Assembly (NCBI GenBank): GCA_947002045.1
Contig: CAMQJB010000026.1
Span: 1 to 27,813, forward strand
Direction: 5' to 3'
Source of the DNA: an uncultured Collinsella sp.
GTDB lineage: Bacteria; Actinomycetota; Coriobacteriia; Coriobacteriales; Coriobacteriaceae
Length of the DNA: 27,813 bases
Shown: piece by piece, positions 6,691 through 14,768 of the stretch
How positions within the stretch are numbered: position 1 is the first letter of the stretch
Layout of the letters: the number at the start of each line of letters is the position of its first letter
Notes under the pieces: generated by a model
What the model saw: only the letters and a program-made list of their open reading frames with translations
Database searches by the model: none
Told to the model about the DNA's origin: nothing
Made by a program: the position numbers and the translations under genes

Positions 6691-7991
6691 TCGTCCACCT
6701 CCTCTTGTGTGAGCGTTCCCGAGCGCAGGCCCTCCGCGATAAACGGAGGCTCGCGATCGAGCGTCCAGGTGCGCGTGGCGGCATCGAACGTCACGTAGCG
6801 CTCAAGCTCCACGCCGCCTGACGTGCCGCGTCGCACCCCCGAATAGGAGGACACGAAACGCCTGCCGTCCGCATGACGCTCGGACATCACGATGCCGTCG
6901 AGCGCCATGGCAATCTGCTCCTCGATAAGCTCGCTCGGCAGATCGATGCCATAGCGCGCAAGCAGCGTCAAACGCACCACGGTCTCCTGCTCGGTGCCCG
7001 CATGAAGCGTGGTGAGCGATCCGTCGTGCCCGGTGTTCATGGCCTGCAGCATGTCGCAACATTCCGCACCGCGCACCTCACCCACCACAATACGGTCGGG
7101 ACGCATGCGCAGGGCGTTGGTCACCAGATCGCGGATTGTCACCGCGCCCTCGCCCTCAATTGAAGCCTCGCGCGCCTCCAGGCGAACCACATGCGGGTGA
7201 TGTGCAAACTTGAGCTCGGCGGAGTCCTCGATCGTCACGATGCGCTCGCCGGTGGATATCTCGCACGATAGCGCGTTGAGCAGTGTGGTCTTGCCCGACC
7301 CCGTGCCACCTGCAACCGCCAAATCCTGGCGCAGCGATACCGCGCACGAAAGCAGCTGCGCATACCAAAGCGGTAGCGACCCCAGGCCCACAAGCTCGTC
7401 CAACGAACAGATGCGGTCTGAAAACTTGCGGATGGTGAGGATTGGCCCATCGATCGCCACGGGCGGGATCACCGCGTTGACGCGATAGCCCGTCTTGAGG
7501 CGGGCGTTGACAATGGGGCTGCGCTCGTCGATGCGCCTGCCCAGCGGCGAGATGATGCGGTCGATGAGCACGCGGATCTGCTCGTCATCCTCAAATGCAT
7601 GCTCGATGGGATATAAGACGCCGCCGCGCTCAAAGAAAGCCGAGCGACAACCGTTGACCATGATCTCGGTGACGGTGTCGTCCTCGATGAGCGGCTGCAG
7701 CGGGCCCAGGCCCACCACGTCATCCAAAATCTCGTCAATGATGGTCTCGCGCTCGGGCGTCGCCAGGTCGCCCGGCTCCTCCACGTTGAGCGCCGCCTCC
7801 ACCGCAGGACGCAATTCCGAGCGGGCGCGCGCCGGATCGATGTATGCGCTGATACGCGCCACCTCGTCATAGCCCATGCGGTCCATCACGGCGCGTTTGG
7901 TGCGGCGCTTGACGGCACGGTGGCGTCCCGCATCAACAGGCACTGTCGCCGCGGCCGCACCGGCTTCCTTAATCCTTGTTTGCAAACTCAT
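6663..7991 (-). CDS. tadA: Tad/Flp pilus assembly ATPase TadA (CpaF)
   Basis: A 442-residue secretion-superfamily ATPase that powers Flp pilus assembly. The N-terminal domain (about 80-200) includes VTEIMVNG and GRRIDERSPIVNARL. It is followed by Walker A GGTGSGKTT (228-236), the Asp box IEDSAEL (254-260), Walker B RIVVGEVRGAE (300-310) and the His box GHDGSLTTLHA (321-331), all intact. It lacks the zinc tetracysteine of PilB/GspE enzymes, as expected for the CpaF branch. The start overlaps the cpaE stop as ATGA. The product should form a hexamer at the cytoplasmic face of TadB/TadC. Confidence 0.95.
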   Translation of the reverse strand: MSLQTRIKEAGAAAATVPVDAGRHRAVKRRTKRAVMDRMGYDEVARISAYIDPARARSELRPAVEAALNVEEPGDLATPERETIIDEILDDVVGLGPLQPLIEDDTVTEIMVNGCRSAFFERGGVLYPIEHAFEDDEQIRVLIDRIISPLGRRIDERSPIVNARLKTGYRVNAVIPPVAIDGPILTIRKFSDRICSLDELVGLGSLPLWYAQLLSCAVSLRQDLAVAGGTGSGKTTLLNALSCEISTGERIVTIEDSAELKFAHHPHVVRLEAREASIEGEGAVTIRDLVTNALRMRPDRIVVGEVRGAECCDMLQAMNTGHDGSLTTLHAGTEQETVVRLTLLARYGIDLPSELIEEQIAMALDGIVMSERHADGRRFVSSYSGVRRGTSGGVELERYVTFDAATRTWTLDREPPFIAEGLRSGTLTQEEVDEWRSLCPSS

Positions 7992-9634
7992 CGCGAATCA
8001 CCCTCGCGCGACCAGGGAAGACGGATGCGCGGGCGCTCGGTACGCGTCGCACGGTCGGTGACCATATCGCTCCAGGGACCGACGGCGCAGCCCAGCTCCA
8101 CGAGCATCTTGCGCGTGGCTTCGCGCACGCTGGTGGCAAAAGCGCTGGTTTGGCCCACTGCCTCGTCAGCACGGCCGAATGCCATGAGCGCCGCCAAGTC
8201 CTGCCCGCCGTCGGCGATGCGGATCTTGGAGCTCAACGCGCAGGCAATCTCAAAGCGCATGGCGACATCCTCGTCAGCGCCGCGCGCGCCAAACCGGTTG
8301 AATACGGCGCTCATGCGCGTACGCGGCACGCCCACACGGCTCGCCAGTTCGATAACGCGTGCCGCGGACGTCGCAGACGACACCGACGGATCGCCCACGA
8401 CCAGGCAGCGGTCGCTTGCCGCCACCGCGGCCGCCACGGCGTCACCCCAAAAGACCGAGGTGTCGACAAGCACCACGTCGGATTCGCGGCGCAAGACGTC
8501 GAGCAGCAGCTCCACCGGACGCGCCATGAGCTCGGCCTGTTCGGGCGCGGCGACCGGCCCCCAAAGCGTGACGCCCGGGGCCACGCGCATCGAGGCGGCC
8601 ACGATGTCCGATTCGGCAAGTGCGCCCGCAGCCGATGGCTCGATAAGCGTCGCCATGTCATGCGGGGTATCGGCACCTAACAGGTCATAGAGGTTTCCAA
8701 ACATCAGGTCCAAGTCGAGCACGGCAGCACGCAGGCCCAGCAGCGACGCCGCGTGCGCCATGGCGGCGACGATCGTCGACTTGCCGCAACCGCCCGAACC
8801 CGAGACGACGCAGACAACCGGGGCTCGATGCGACGGAGCGGCGGCATCCGCCGGCGGCGTGGGGGCAGGCGACGCGGGCACGGACGGCAACGTCCCCGTC
8901 TCCCCGGCAGCGCTCATATGCTGCGCCCAAGCCGGCATGGCAGGCTGCTCGGCCTGCGAGGCCGAGCCTGGAGACTTCACGGTCGCATCGGCACGAGCAT
9001 TGTCGCTCCCGGCAAGCCCCTCCACCTCGTCGAGCTCATCGACCAGGCTCACGCCATGCACGTATCCCATATCTACAGCCAGAAGCTCCTCGCCATACGG
9101 CACCGGCTCTCCGACATCATCGTATGCAAGGGGATCCCGGGAACACCGATCATGCTCGGCTTCCGCTTTTCCATAATCATCAACACGCGGGCCTCTTGTA
9201 GCGCGAGGCGCCCCGGGTTCCCTATCAACAAAAGCATCGGGCTCAATCGTCATACACCGGCCGTAATCAACCGTTCCCTCGCCCGCGCGCCCGTTGCCGC
9301 ATATGCTGCGCGCAGCGATAACCTCGGTCGCCCCTGCGCGAAACAGCCCCTCGATATCCGAAGGATCGAGCGTCTCTATCAGTACGACCACGCGGCTCAC
9401 GCGGCCCTCGGCCGTCAGGCGCGCAACGGTCTTTCGCACGTCTTCGGCATCGAACAGGGCTGCCGCGATAATCGCCGCCCCGCGACGCGACGGAAACGCC
9501 CGTGCCATGGACACCAGCCCATCCAGGTCGCCCACGCGAAGCACTTGCGCGCCCGCATCGCGGCCCTCGACTTCCCGCTGCAGCAATCCGTAATCACCGC
9601 ACGCGCAGCATGCAAGCCAGATCGCTTTCATCAC
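7988..9634 (-). CDS. cpaE: CpaE/TadZ-like pilus localisation ATPase
   Basis: A 548-residue protein in three parts: an N-terminal atypical receiver-like domain (about 1-110), a long acidic and Pro/Ala-rich linker (about 115-270), and a C-terminal MinD/ParA-like domain. The P-loop is SGSGGCGKST (278-287), followed by LDLDLMFGNLYDLLG. TadZ/CpaE proteins place the Tad machine at cell poles or foci. The deviant Walker A signature lysine (KGGxGK) is replaced by Ser (SGGCGK), so ATPase-driven dimer cycling may differ from MinD. The start is GTG at 9634 (GTGA overlap with the cpaB stop) or the adjacent ATG at 9631. It ends with a four-base overlap into tadA. The linker is long for the family. Confidence 0.85.
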   Translation of the reverse strand: MMKAIWLACCACGDYGLLQREVEGRDAGAQVLRVGDLDGLVSMARAFPSRRGAAIIAAALFDAEDVRKTVARLTAEGRVSRVVVLIETLDPSDIEGLFRAGATEVIAARSICGNGRAGEGTVDYGRCMTIEPDAFVDREPGAPRATRGPRVDDYGKAEAEHDRCSRDPLAYDDVGEPVPYGEELLAVDMGYVHGVSLVDELDEVEGLAGSDNARADATVKSPGSASQAEQPAMPAWAQHMSAAGETGTLPSVPASPAPTPPADAAAPSHRAPVVCVVSGSGGCGKSTIVAAMAHAASLLGLRAAVLDLDLMFGNLYDLLGADTPHDMATLIEPSAAGALAESDIVAASMRVAPGVTLWGPVAAPEQAELMARPVELLLDVLRRESDVVLVDTSVFWGDAVAAAVAASDRCLVVGDPSVSSATSAARVIELASRVGVPRTRMSAVFNRFGARGADEDVAMRFEIACALSSKIRIADGGQDLAALMAFGRADEAVGQTSAFATSVREATRKMLVELGCAVGPWSDMVTDRATRTERPRIRLPWSREGDSR

Positions 9635-10290
9635 TCGTCGCCTCCGCTCTTTTTGTCGCGCACCGTGGCGGGAATCGTCAAACTGACCGTCCCCTTACCC
9701 GAGGCCCCCAGCAATTCCTTAACGTCTTCGGGGTCGGCCGCCAGCGTCACCCATTCGATCTTGCCTTCACGCGTGGCGCCGGCATCTTCGCTGGTATCGA
9801 TTACGCGCGCGCCGCACAGCCGATCGGTCACGCCGTCCTTTTGCACGTACACGTCCACGTAGCTGCCCACGCCCGTGGCGCCCCCGACCGAATGCTCGGC
9901 ATCGACCGCCACCGAAACGGCGACCTTGCCTTTGGGCACCTCGAACGTGTGGCTTTCGGCCTTGGTGTAGACATCGCAAATCACGGCATTTTTAGGGATG
10001 CGTGAGGTCGTCACGTCGCCGCGCACCTGGCGCAACTCGGTCGCCGCATCGCGCGGCAGTAGGCTCGCCAGCCATTCCTGGGTTATGACATTGGTCTCGT
10101 CAAGCGTCTCGCCCGCATCGATATCGCGTGCCGCGACGCACACCTCGACGCGATCGCCGCCATACTTGGCCAGCGTCTCGGCCTGGGCCTGCTCAGCCCG
10201 CGAGCGGATCGACGATGCGTAGACCATGCAGAGCAACGCGGCGAGCACGCCCGCGATCAGACTGATGGCGATGCGCTTGCTCTTGTTCAC
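9631..10290 (-). CDS. cpaB: Flp pilus assembly protein CpaB (RcpC)
   Basis: A 219-residue protein with an N-terminal membrane helix (about 6-26, IAISLIAGVLAALLCMVYAS). The SAF-like segment follows (VEVCVAARDIDAGETLDETN, then IPKNAVI), and then the RcpC/CpaB C-terminal domain (VAVSVAVDAEHSVGGATGVG with VDVYV). In monoderms CpaB is an envelope-facing accessory of the Tad machine; no secretin partner gene is present here. The GTG at 10290 is chosen because AGGAG lies six bases upstream; a TTG at 10305 is in frame but has no good ribosome site. First gene of the operon. Confidence 0.9.
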   Translation of the reverse strand: MNKSKRIAISLIAGVLAALLCMVYASSIRSRAEQAQAETLAKYGGDRVEVCVAARDIDAGETLDETNVITQEWLASLLPRDAATELRQVRGDVTTSRIPKNAVICDVYTKAESHTFEVPKGKVAVSVAVDAEHSVGGATGVGSYVDVYVQKDGVTDRLCGARVIDTSEDAGATREGKIEWVTLAADPEDVKELLGASGKGTVSLTIPATVRDKKSGGDE

Positions 10291-10376
10291 GGCCGCTCCT
10301 CTCAAGGTAGCACCGGGCGGATGCCCGTACCACCATTGTCCGAGCGGGCAAGCAGCAAAACGACGCGATCGCGATC

Positions 10377-10398
10377 TTGGTTTTGAGTGTCAAACCAA
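10377..10398. promoter_or_regulatory. Inverted repeat in the cpaB promoter region
   Basis: TTGGTTT-N8-AAACCAA, a perfect 7-bp inverted repeat about 90 bases upstream of the cpaB start. On the minus strand it contains TTGACA, a consensus -35 hexamer, but I find no convincing -10 at 16-18 bases. It lies in the 252-base gap that must hold the promoter of the pilus operon, so it is a candidate operator by position. The rest of the gap (10291-10376 and 10399-10489) shows nothing else I can name. Confidence 0.35.
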
Positions 10399-10489
10399 TT
10401 GCCGACCAAAAGCTGACCGGCCCGTCAAGCTCGTGGCAAGGTTTTGGTCAGCACGTCGGCAAAACGCACGTTTAGGGGCGCATCGGCAA

Positions 10490-10525
10490 TAAAAAAGCCG
10501 CCTCCCGTGCCATTGGGAGACGGCT
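10490..10525 (-). terminator. Rho-independent terminator of rsgA
   Basis: On the minus strand AGCCGTCTCCC pairs with GGGAGGCGGCT across a short loop, with one mismatch, and is followed directly by TTTTTT. It begins about 18 bases after the rsgA stop and separates rsgA from the pilus operon. Confidence 0.88.
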
Positions 10526-10542
10526 GTCATAGGTAGATTCGA

Positions 10543-11727
10543 TTACAGATGGACATCGGGATCGAGCATCTGCGCACTCACACGCATGGATGACGCCAGA
10601 TTTTGGAACGTCTCCAGGCGCAGGCTGTCGATCTGCCCGGCATCCTCGGCCTCGCGAACGGCGCAGCCCGGTTCGTGGGTATGCGTGCAGTCGCCAAACC
10701 GGCACGCACGCGACGCCTCGACGATCTCGGGAAACGCGCGTGCCAAGCCCCGCTCATGCCCCACGAGCGGCAGGCTGCGAAGGCCCGGCGCGTCAGCAAT
10801 AACGCCGGCTTCGCCCGGCAGCGCCACCATCACGCGCGCGACCGTGGTGTGACGACCCTGGTCATCGCGCTCACGCACGCCGCCGGTCGCCAATGTATCG
10901 TGACCCAGCAGCGCGTTGAGCAGCGTCGATTTGCCGGCACCCGACTCGCCCAGGATCATGGCGCAGCTCCCGGCGGGCACGCAGACGCGCACCTCGTCCA
11001 GGCCACGGCCCTCGGCAGAAGATGTCACGATTACGCGCACGTCCGGACCCACCAGGCGGTGTACGCGGTCCAAATCGCGCTCGAGCTCATCGGTGTCGCA
11101 GCGGTCGGCCTTGGTGAGTACCACCACCGGCTCGGCATCGCAGTCGAGTGCCAGCACCAGCGAGCGCGCCACGCGGTCGAGCAGCACCTCGCCGGCGCCG
11201 AGCGCCTGCACGATCAGCACGCTATCCACGTTGGAGCAAAGCACCTGACGCTCACCGCGAGCGCGTCCGCGCCAGCGCTCAAAACTCGTGCGGCGCGGCA
11301 GCACGCACTCGATCACGCCCATGTCATGCCCGGGCGCACGGCGCACCGCCACGCGGTCGCCCACGGCGGGCAGCAGAACCTCATCCTCGCCACGCGACTT
11401 GGCAAACCCCACGGCATGCTCGGCACGAAAGGTGTCGTCGGCAGTCGCCACCAGCGGAAACCCGCGATCCAAGCGCACCACGGCACCAAGTTGCATCTGC
11501 TCGGGCTCCTCGGCCTGGGCACAAAAATCATCGAAGGCAGCCTGCTGAGCCCCATCGATAGGCAGGTCGTCGAACGCCGGAACATCCTGCAGCGCGTCGA
11601 GCCCCGGCACGCTTGCCAGCAGTTCCTCGGCAGACGCGGGGGCTTCGGTCGCGAGCTTCCGACGACGATCGCGCTTAGCCCGCGCCCCCGTCGTCTTTTT
11701 CTTCGCCTTAGCCTTCGCCTTGCCCAC
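10543..11727 (-). CDS. rsgA: Ribosome small-subunit-dependent GTPase A
   Basis: A 394-residue circularly permuted GTPase that checks late 30S maturation. Motif order is G4 TKAD (205-208), G5 TSSAEG (235-240), G1 GESGAGKST (260-268), G2 GRHTT (291-295), G3 DAPG (312-315), then the C-terminal zinc finger CRFGDCTHTHEPGC (342-355). An OB-like domain precedes the GTPase (about 80-150). The N-terminal ~75 residues are an extra extension, first Lys/Arg-rich (VGKAKAKAKKK), then acidic, making the protein longer than the usual 290-350. The GTG at 11727 is chosen for its GGGAGG site six bases upstream; the frame reaching 11832 runs through a terminator hairpin. A minus-strand TAAAAT at 11766-11771 may be its -10 box. 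Confidence 0.92.
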   Translation of the reverse strand: MGKAKAKAKKKTTGARAKRDRRRKLATEAPASAEELLASVPGLDALQDVPAFDDLPIDGAQQAAFDDFCAQAEEPEQMQLGAVVRLDRGFPLVATADDTFRAEHAVGFAKSRGEDEVLLPAVGDRVAVRRAPGHDMGVIECVLPRRTSFERWRGRARGERQVLCSNVDSVLIVQALGAGEVLLDRVARSLVLALDCDAEPVVVLTKADRCDTDELERDLDRVHRLVGPDVRVIVTSSAEGRGLDEVRVCVPAGSCAMILGESGAGKSTLLNALLGHDTLATGGVRERDDQGRHTTVARVMVALPGEAGVIADAPGLRSLPLVGHERGLARAFPEIVEASRACRFGDCTHTHEPGCAVREAEDAGQIDSLRLETFQNLASSMRVSAQMLDPDVHL

Positions 11728-11765
11728 AAGCGCCTCCCAGCACCACAAATCACAACTGAGCAGGT

Positions 11766-11771
11766 ATTTTA
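11766..11771 (-). promoter_or_regulatory. Candidate -10 element of the rsgA promoter
   Basis: TAAAAT on the minus strand, 38 bases before the rsgA GTG and just past the upstream terminator. No good -35 hexamer is seen at 16-18 bases, so confidence is limited. Confidence 0.35.
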
Positions 11772-11776
11772 CCCAC

Positions 11777-11812
11777 AAAAAAGAGCTGGTCGAGCAAACG
11801 CTCGACCAGCTC
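11777..11812 (-). terminator. Strong terminator between the Ca2+-ATPase and rsgA
   Basis: A perfect 13-bp stem (GAGCTGGTCGAGC with its complement), four-base loop, followed on the minus strand by TTTTTT. It lies ~157 bases after the ATPase stop and just before rsgA, so it should end ATPase transcription. Confidence 0.88.
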
Positions 11813-11854
11813 ACATACTTTCCCTTAGCCAATGGTCCCGAGAGGTTATCCGAA

Positions 11855-11945
11855 GGCCCGCCCGCCGGGAGGGGTTTCTTCTGAGCGATCCCGCAGCGCG
11901 AAGCGCGAGGACCAGCGAAGAAGAAACCCCGCAGGCGGTCGGACC
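11855..11945. repeat. Long imperfect palindrome after the Ca2+-ATPase gene
   Basis: Arms at 11855-11882 and 11919-11945 are near-complementary; both share GGGGTTTCTTCT (or its complement) and a GGYCCGMCCGCC segment. The centre carries a second small hairpin (GCGC-GAA-GCGC). It starts 24 bases downstream of the ATPase stop and has no U-run, so it is not a simple terminator. The central sequence (GAGCGA, CGCA, CGCGAG) resembles the loop of the pheS-pheT hairpin at 24443-24549, suggesting a dispersed palindromic repeat family. Confidence 0.65.
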
Positions 11946-11968
11946 GGTGGGAAGGTTGACCTTTCGAC

Positions 11969-14650
11969 CTACTCCTTCTCCACTGCGCGCATGATCGCCT
12001 TGTAGATCTCCATCAGCGGGATGATCAGGAAGGCAAGGCCCAGCGCGGCGATAACGCCCTTGAGCTCAAGCGTCACGGGGCCAAAGAACATCTCGGCAAG
12101 CGTCGGCTGCACGGTTACGATCACCGTCAGCACCAGCGCCAGCGCGGCAGAGGCCCACAGCCACTTGTTCTGCTTCTTCATGCTAAACAGCGACGCACGA
12201 CGGCTGCGCATATTGAAGCAGTGGAAAATCTCGACCATGTTGAGCGTGATGAAAGCCATCATCACGCCTTCCTCGTCGGCATTGCCGGCGATCATATCGG
12301 CGATGTGGATGTAGCCCATGTCAAAGTACACACCCACAAAGAAGCTCGCCAGCACCAGCGCGGTGATGATCAGGCCCTGGACCACGCAGTCCAGGCCCAT
12401 ATTGCCGGCGAAGACGCCGTCCTTGGCGTTGCGCGGCTTGCGCTTCATGATGTCGCCCTCGGCGTCCTCCATGCCCAGCGCGAGCGCGGGGAAGCAGTCG
12501 GTGACCAAGTTCACCCACAGCAGCTGCACCGGCTGGAAGATGGTAAAGCCGATGAGCGTGGCGATAAACACCGAGAACACCTCGGCAAGGTTGGCCGAAA
12601 GCAGGAACTGGATGACCTTGCGGATGTTGTCGTAGATGCGACGGCCCTCTTCGCAGGCACCGATGATGGTGGCGAAGTTGTCGTCGGCGAGCACCATGTC
12701 GGCGACGTTCTTGGTGACGTCGGTGCCGGTGATGCCCATGCCAACGCCGATGTCGGCGCGCTTGATGGACGGGGCATCGTTGACGCCGTCGCCCGTCATG
12801 GCCACGATCTGGTCACGCGACTTCCAAGCCTCGACGATGCGGGTCTTGTGCTCGGGCTGGACGCGAGCGTACACGCCGTAGTCCTCGATGTGCGCGTCGA
12901 GCTCCTCGTCGCTCATGCGATCAAGATCGACACCGGTGATGGCATGGCTGCGATCGGTGACGATTCCCAGCTGTTTGGCAATGGCCACGGCGGTGTCGAT
13001 ATGGTCACCCGTGATCATGACGGTACGAATACCGGCATCGTGGGCCTCGCGGATGGCGTCGGCGACCTCGGGGCGGACAGGATCAATCATGCCGGATAGG
13101 CCGCAGAAGACCAGGTCGTGCTCGAGCGCAGCGGGGCTGCAGTCGCTCGGGACCTCGGTGTAAGTGCGGCTTGCCAGCGCCAGCACGCGCAGGGCCTCGT
13201 CGGCCATGGCCTTGTTGGCGGCCACGAGCTCGGCGCGACGCTCCTCGGTCAGCGGGACGACCTTTTCGCCCTCGTAGATATGGGTGCACAGGCCGATCAC
13301 CACGTCGGGCGCGCCCTTGGTGTACTGCTCGTACTCGCCGTCCAGGGTCTCGACGACCACAGACATCATCTTACGGCCCGAGTCGAACGGGGCCTCGCCC
13401 ACGCGCGGGTGCTCGGCAGTCAGGCCAGTAAGACCAGCCTTGCCGGCATCGTTGACGAGTGCACACTCGGTCGGCTCGCCCACGGCCTCGCCCAGTTCCT
13501 CGTCCCACTGGGCATCGGAGCACAGTGCCATACCGGCCAGGAACTTCTCCTTGGGCGCAGCGAGCTCGTGCTTGACGACGGTCATCTTGTTCTGGGTAAG
13601 GGTGCCGGTCTTGTCGGAGCAGATGGTCTGCGTGCAGCCGAGGGTCTCGACGGCAGAAAGCTTGCGGATAATCGCCTGGCGCTTGGCCATCTTGGTCACG
13701 CCGAGCGACAGCACGATGGTCACGACGGCGACCAGGCCCTCGGGGATGGCAGCGACGGCGAGCGAGACAGCGACCATAAAGGTGTCGAGCAGGGCGGTCG
13801 GGTCGGTAAGGACGTTGCCCACGCCGTGGCGGAGGATGTCAACGCCAAAGATCACGACGCAGATGATAATCACCATGATGGTGAGGATGCGGCTGAGCTC
13901 GGCGAGCTTCACTTGCAGCGGCGTGAGCTCTTCCTTGGCCTCGGCCAGGGCGCCGGCAATCTTGCCCATCTCGGTATCCATACCGGTGCCGACTACGACG
14001 GCGCGGCCACGGCCGTACACAACGGTGGAACCCATGTAGCACATGTTCTTGCGGTCGCCGAGCGGCACGTCATCGGTGCCCGCGGCAAGCTCGATCACGT
14101 TGGCGTGCTTCTCTACGGGCACGGACTCGCCGGTGAGTGCGGCCTCTTCGATCTTCATCGTGGCGCTCTCGAGGACGCGGCAGTCGGCCGGAACGGAGTC
14201 GCCCGCCTCGAGCATGATCACGTCACCGGGCACGAGCTCGGCGCTCGGCAGATGCACGAGCTTGCCGTCGCGCAGCACCTTGGACTGCGCCGCGCTCATC
14301 TCCTGCAGGGCCTCGAGGGCCTCCTCGCTCTTGGCTTCCTGGACCACGCCCAGTACCGAGTTGACGATAACGACGAACATGATGATGACGACATCGGCAA
14401 AGTCGGGCTCGCCCTTGACCATGCCCGTGAGCGCGCTGATGACGGCGGCAACGATCAGCATGATGACCATGGGGTCGGCCATCTGCTCAAAGAAACGCTT
14501 CCACAGCGGCGTCTTCTCGGCTTCCTCGAGCTTGTTAGGGCCTGTCTTGGCGAGGCGCGACGACGCCTCACCGGTGCTCAGGCCGAGGTTCTCATCGACG
14601 CCTTGGTCGCTGAGCACCTCCGCCGCGGCGGACAGGTATTCCTTTTGCAT
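11969..14650 (-). CDS. Calcium-translocating P-type ATPase (P2 type)
   Basis: An 893-residue P2-type cation pump that uses ATP to export Ca2+ (possibly also Mn2+) across the cytoplasmic membrane. Domains in order: an N-terminal cation-ATPase domain; actuator loop TGES (173-176); M4 PEGL (303-306); phosphorylation motif DKTGT (346-350); nucleotide-binding KGAPD (445-449); hinge TGDGVNDAP (619-627). M5 SANLAEV has Asn687 and Glu690, and M6 NLVTD (714-718) supplies Asn/Asp ligands as in SERCA-like pumps; a C-terminal cation-ATPase region completes it. Ten membrane helices are expected. In M4 the residue after PEGL is Val where SERCA has Pro. The ATG has AGGAGGGG eight bases upstream, but that site lies in a predicted stem (see the leader entry). 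Substrate is inferred from motifs. Confidence 0.93.
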   Translation of the reverse strand: MQKEYLSAAAEVLSDQGVDENLGLSTGEASSRLAKTGPNKLEEAEKTPLWKRFFEQMADPMVIMLIVAAVISALTGMVKGEPDFADVVIIMFVVIVNSVLGVVQEAKSEEALEALQEMSAAQSKVLRDGKLVHLPSAELVPGDVIMLEAGDSVPADCRVLESATMKIEEAALTGESVPVEKHANVIELAAGTDDVPLGDRKNMCYMGSTVVYGRGRAVVVGTGMDTEMGKIAGALAEAKEELTPLQVKLAELSRILTIMVIIICVVIFGVDILRHGVGNVLTDPTALLDTFMVAVSLAVAAIPEGLVAVVTIVLSLGVTKMAKRQAIIRKLSAVETLGCTQTICSDKTGTLTQNKMTVVKHELAAPKEKFLAGMALCSDAQWDEELGEAVGEPTECALVNDAGKAGLTGLTAEHPRVGEAPFDSGRKMMSVVVETLDGEYEQYTKGAPDVVIGLCTHIYEGEKVVPLTEERRAELVAANKAMADEALRVLALASRTYTEVPSDCSPAALEHDLVFCGLSGMIDPVRPEVADAIREAHDAGIRTVMITGDHIDTAVAIAKQLGIVTDRSHAITGVDLDRMSDEELDAHIEDYGVYARVQPEHKTRIVEAWKSRDQIVAMTGDGVNDAPSIKRADIGVGMGITGTDVTKNVADMVLADDNFATIIGACEEGRRIYDNIRKVIQFLLSANLAEVFSVFIATLIGFTIFQPVQLLWVNLVTDCFPALALGMEDAEGDIMKRKPRNAKDGVFAGNMGLDCVVQGLIITALVLASFFVGVYFDMGYIHIADMIAGNADEEGVMMAFITLNMVEIFHCFNMRSRRASLFSMKKQNKWLWASAALALVLTVIVTVQPTLAEMFFGPVTLELKGVIAALGLAFLIIPLMEIYKAIMRAVEKE

Positions 14651-14762
14651 ATAGAGTCCCCTCCTGGGATTCGGGCCACTCAGCAGATTGATGCCCGATC
14701 ATAATTCCCAGGAGAAGGGCAAGGGCTCATCAAGGCTGCCGTGCTGAGCGGCAGTTGATAGT
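14651..14762 (-). promoter_or_regulatory. Structured 5' leader of the Ca2+-ATPase, candidate RNA switch
   Basis: On the minus-strand transcript the leader starts with hairpin H1 (14729-14759): ATCAA/TTGAT and CTGCCG/CGGCAG stems with the 7-base loop CTCAGCA. Hairpin H2 has a 6-bp stem (14671-14676 with 14693-14698), and its loop includes TGCTGAG, the exact complement of the H1 loop. H2 is enclosed by a perfect 9-bp stem (14661-14669 with 14706-14714) that contains AGGAG of the Shine-Dalgarno sequence. An alternative pairing of 14723-14733 with 14688-14696 (GCCC and TTGAT with a 2-base bulge) would disrupt both H1 and H2. I do not recognise a known riboswitch class; the yybP-ykoY conserved loops are not evident. 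Confidence 0.5.
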
Positions 14763-14768
14763 GGAGCT

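Noticed and set aside
13118..14704. 528-codon open frame on the plus strand opposite the Ca2+-ATPase
   Set aside because: It is a shadow of a GC-rich gene: composition is His/Gly/Asp/Val-rich repeats without any domain, and the minus-strand ATPase has every catalytic motif.
14651..14762. Known yybP-ykoY manganese riboswitch
   Set aside because: The conserved loop sequences I would expect for that class are not evident, although gene context would fit.
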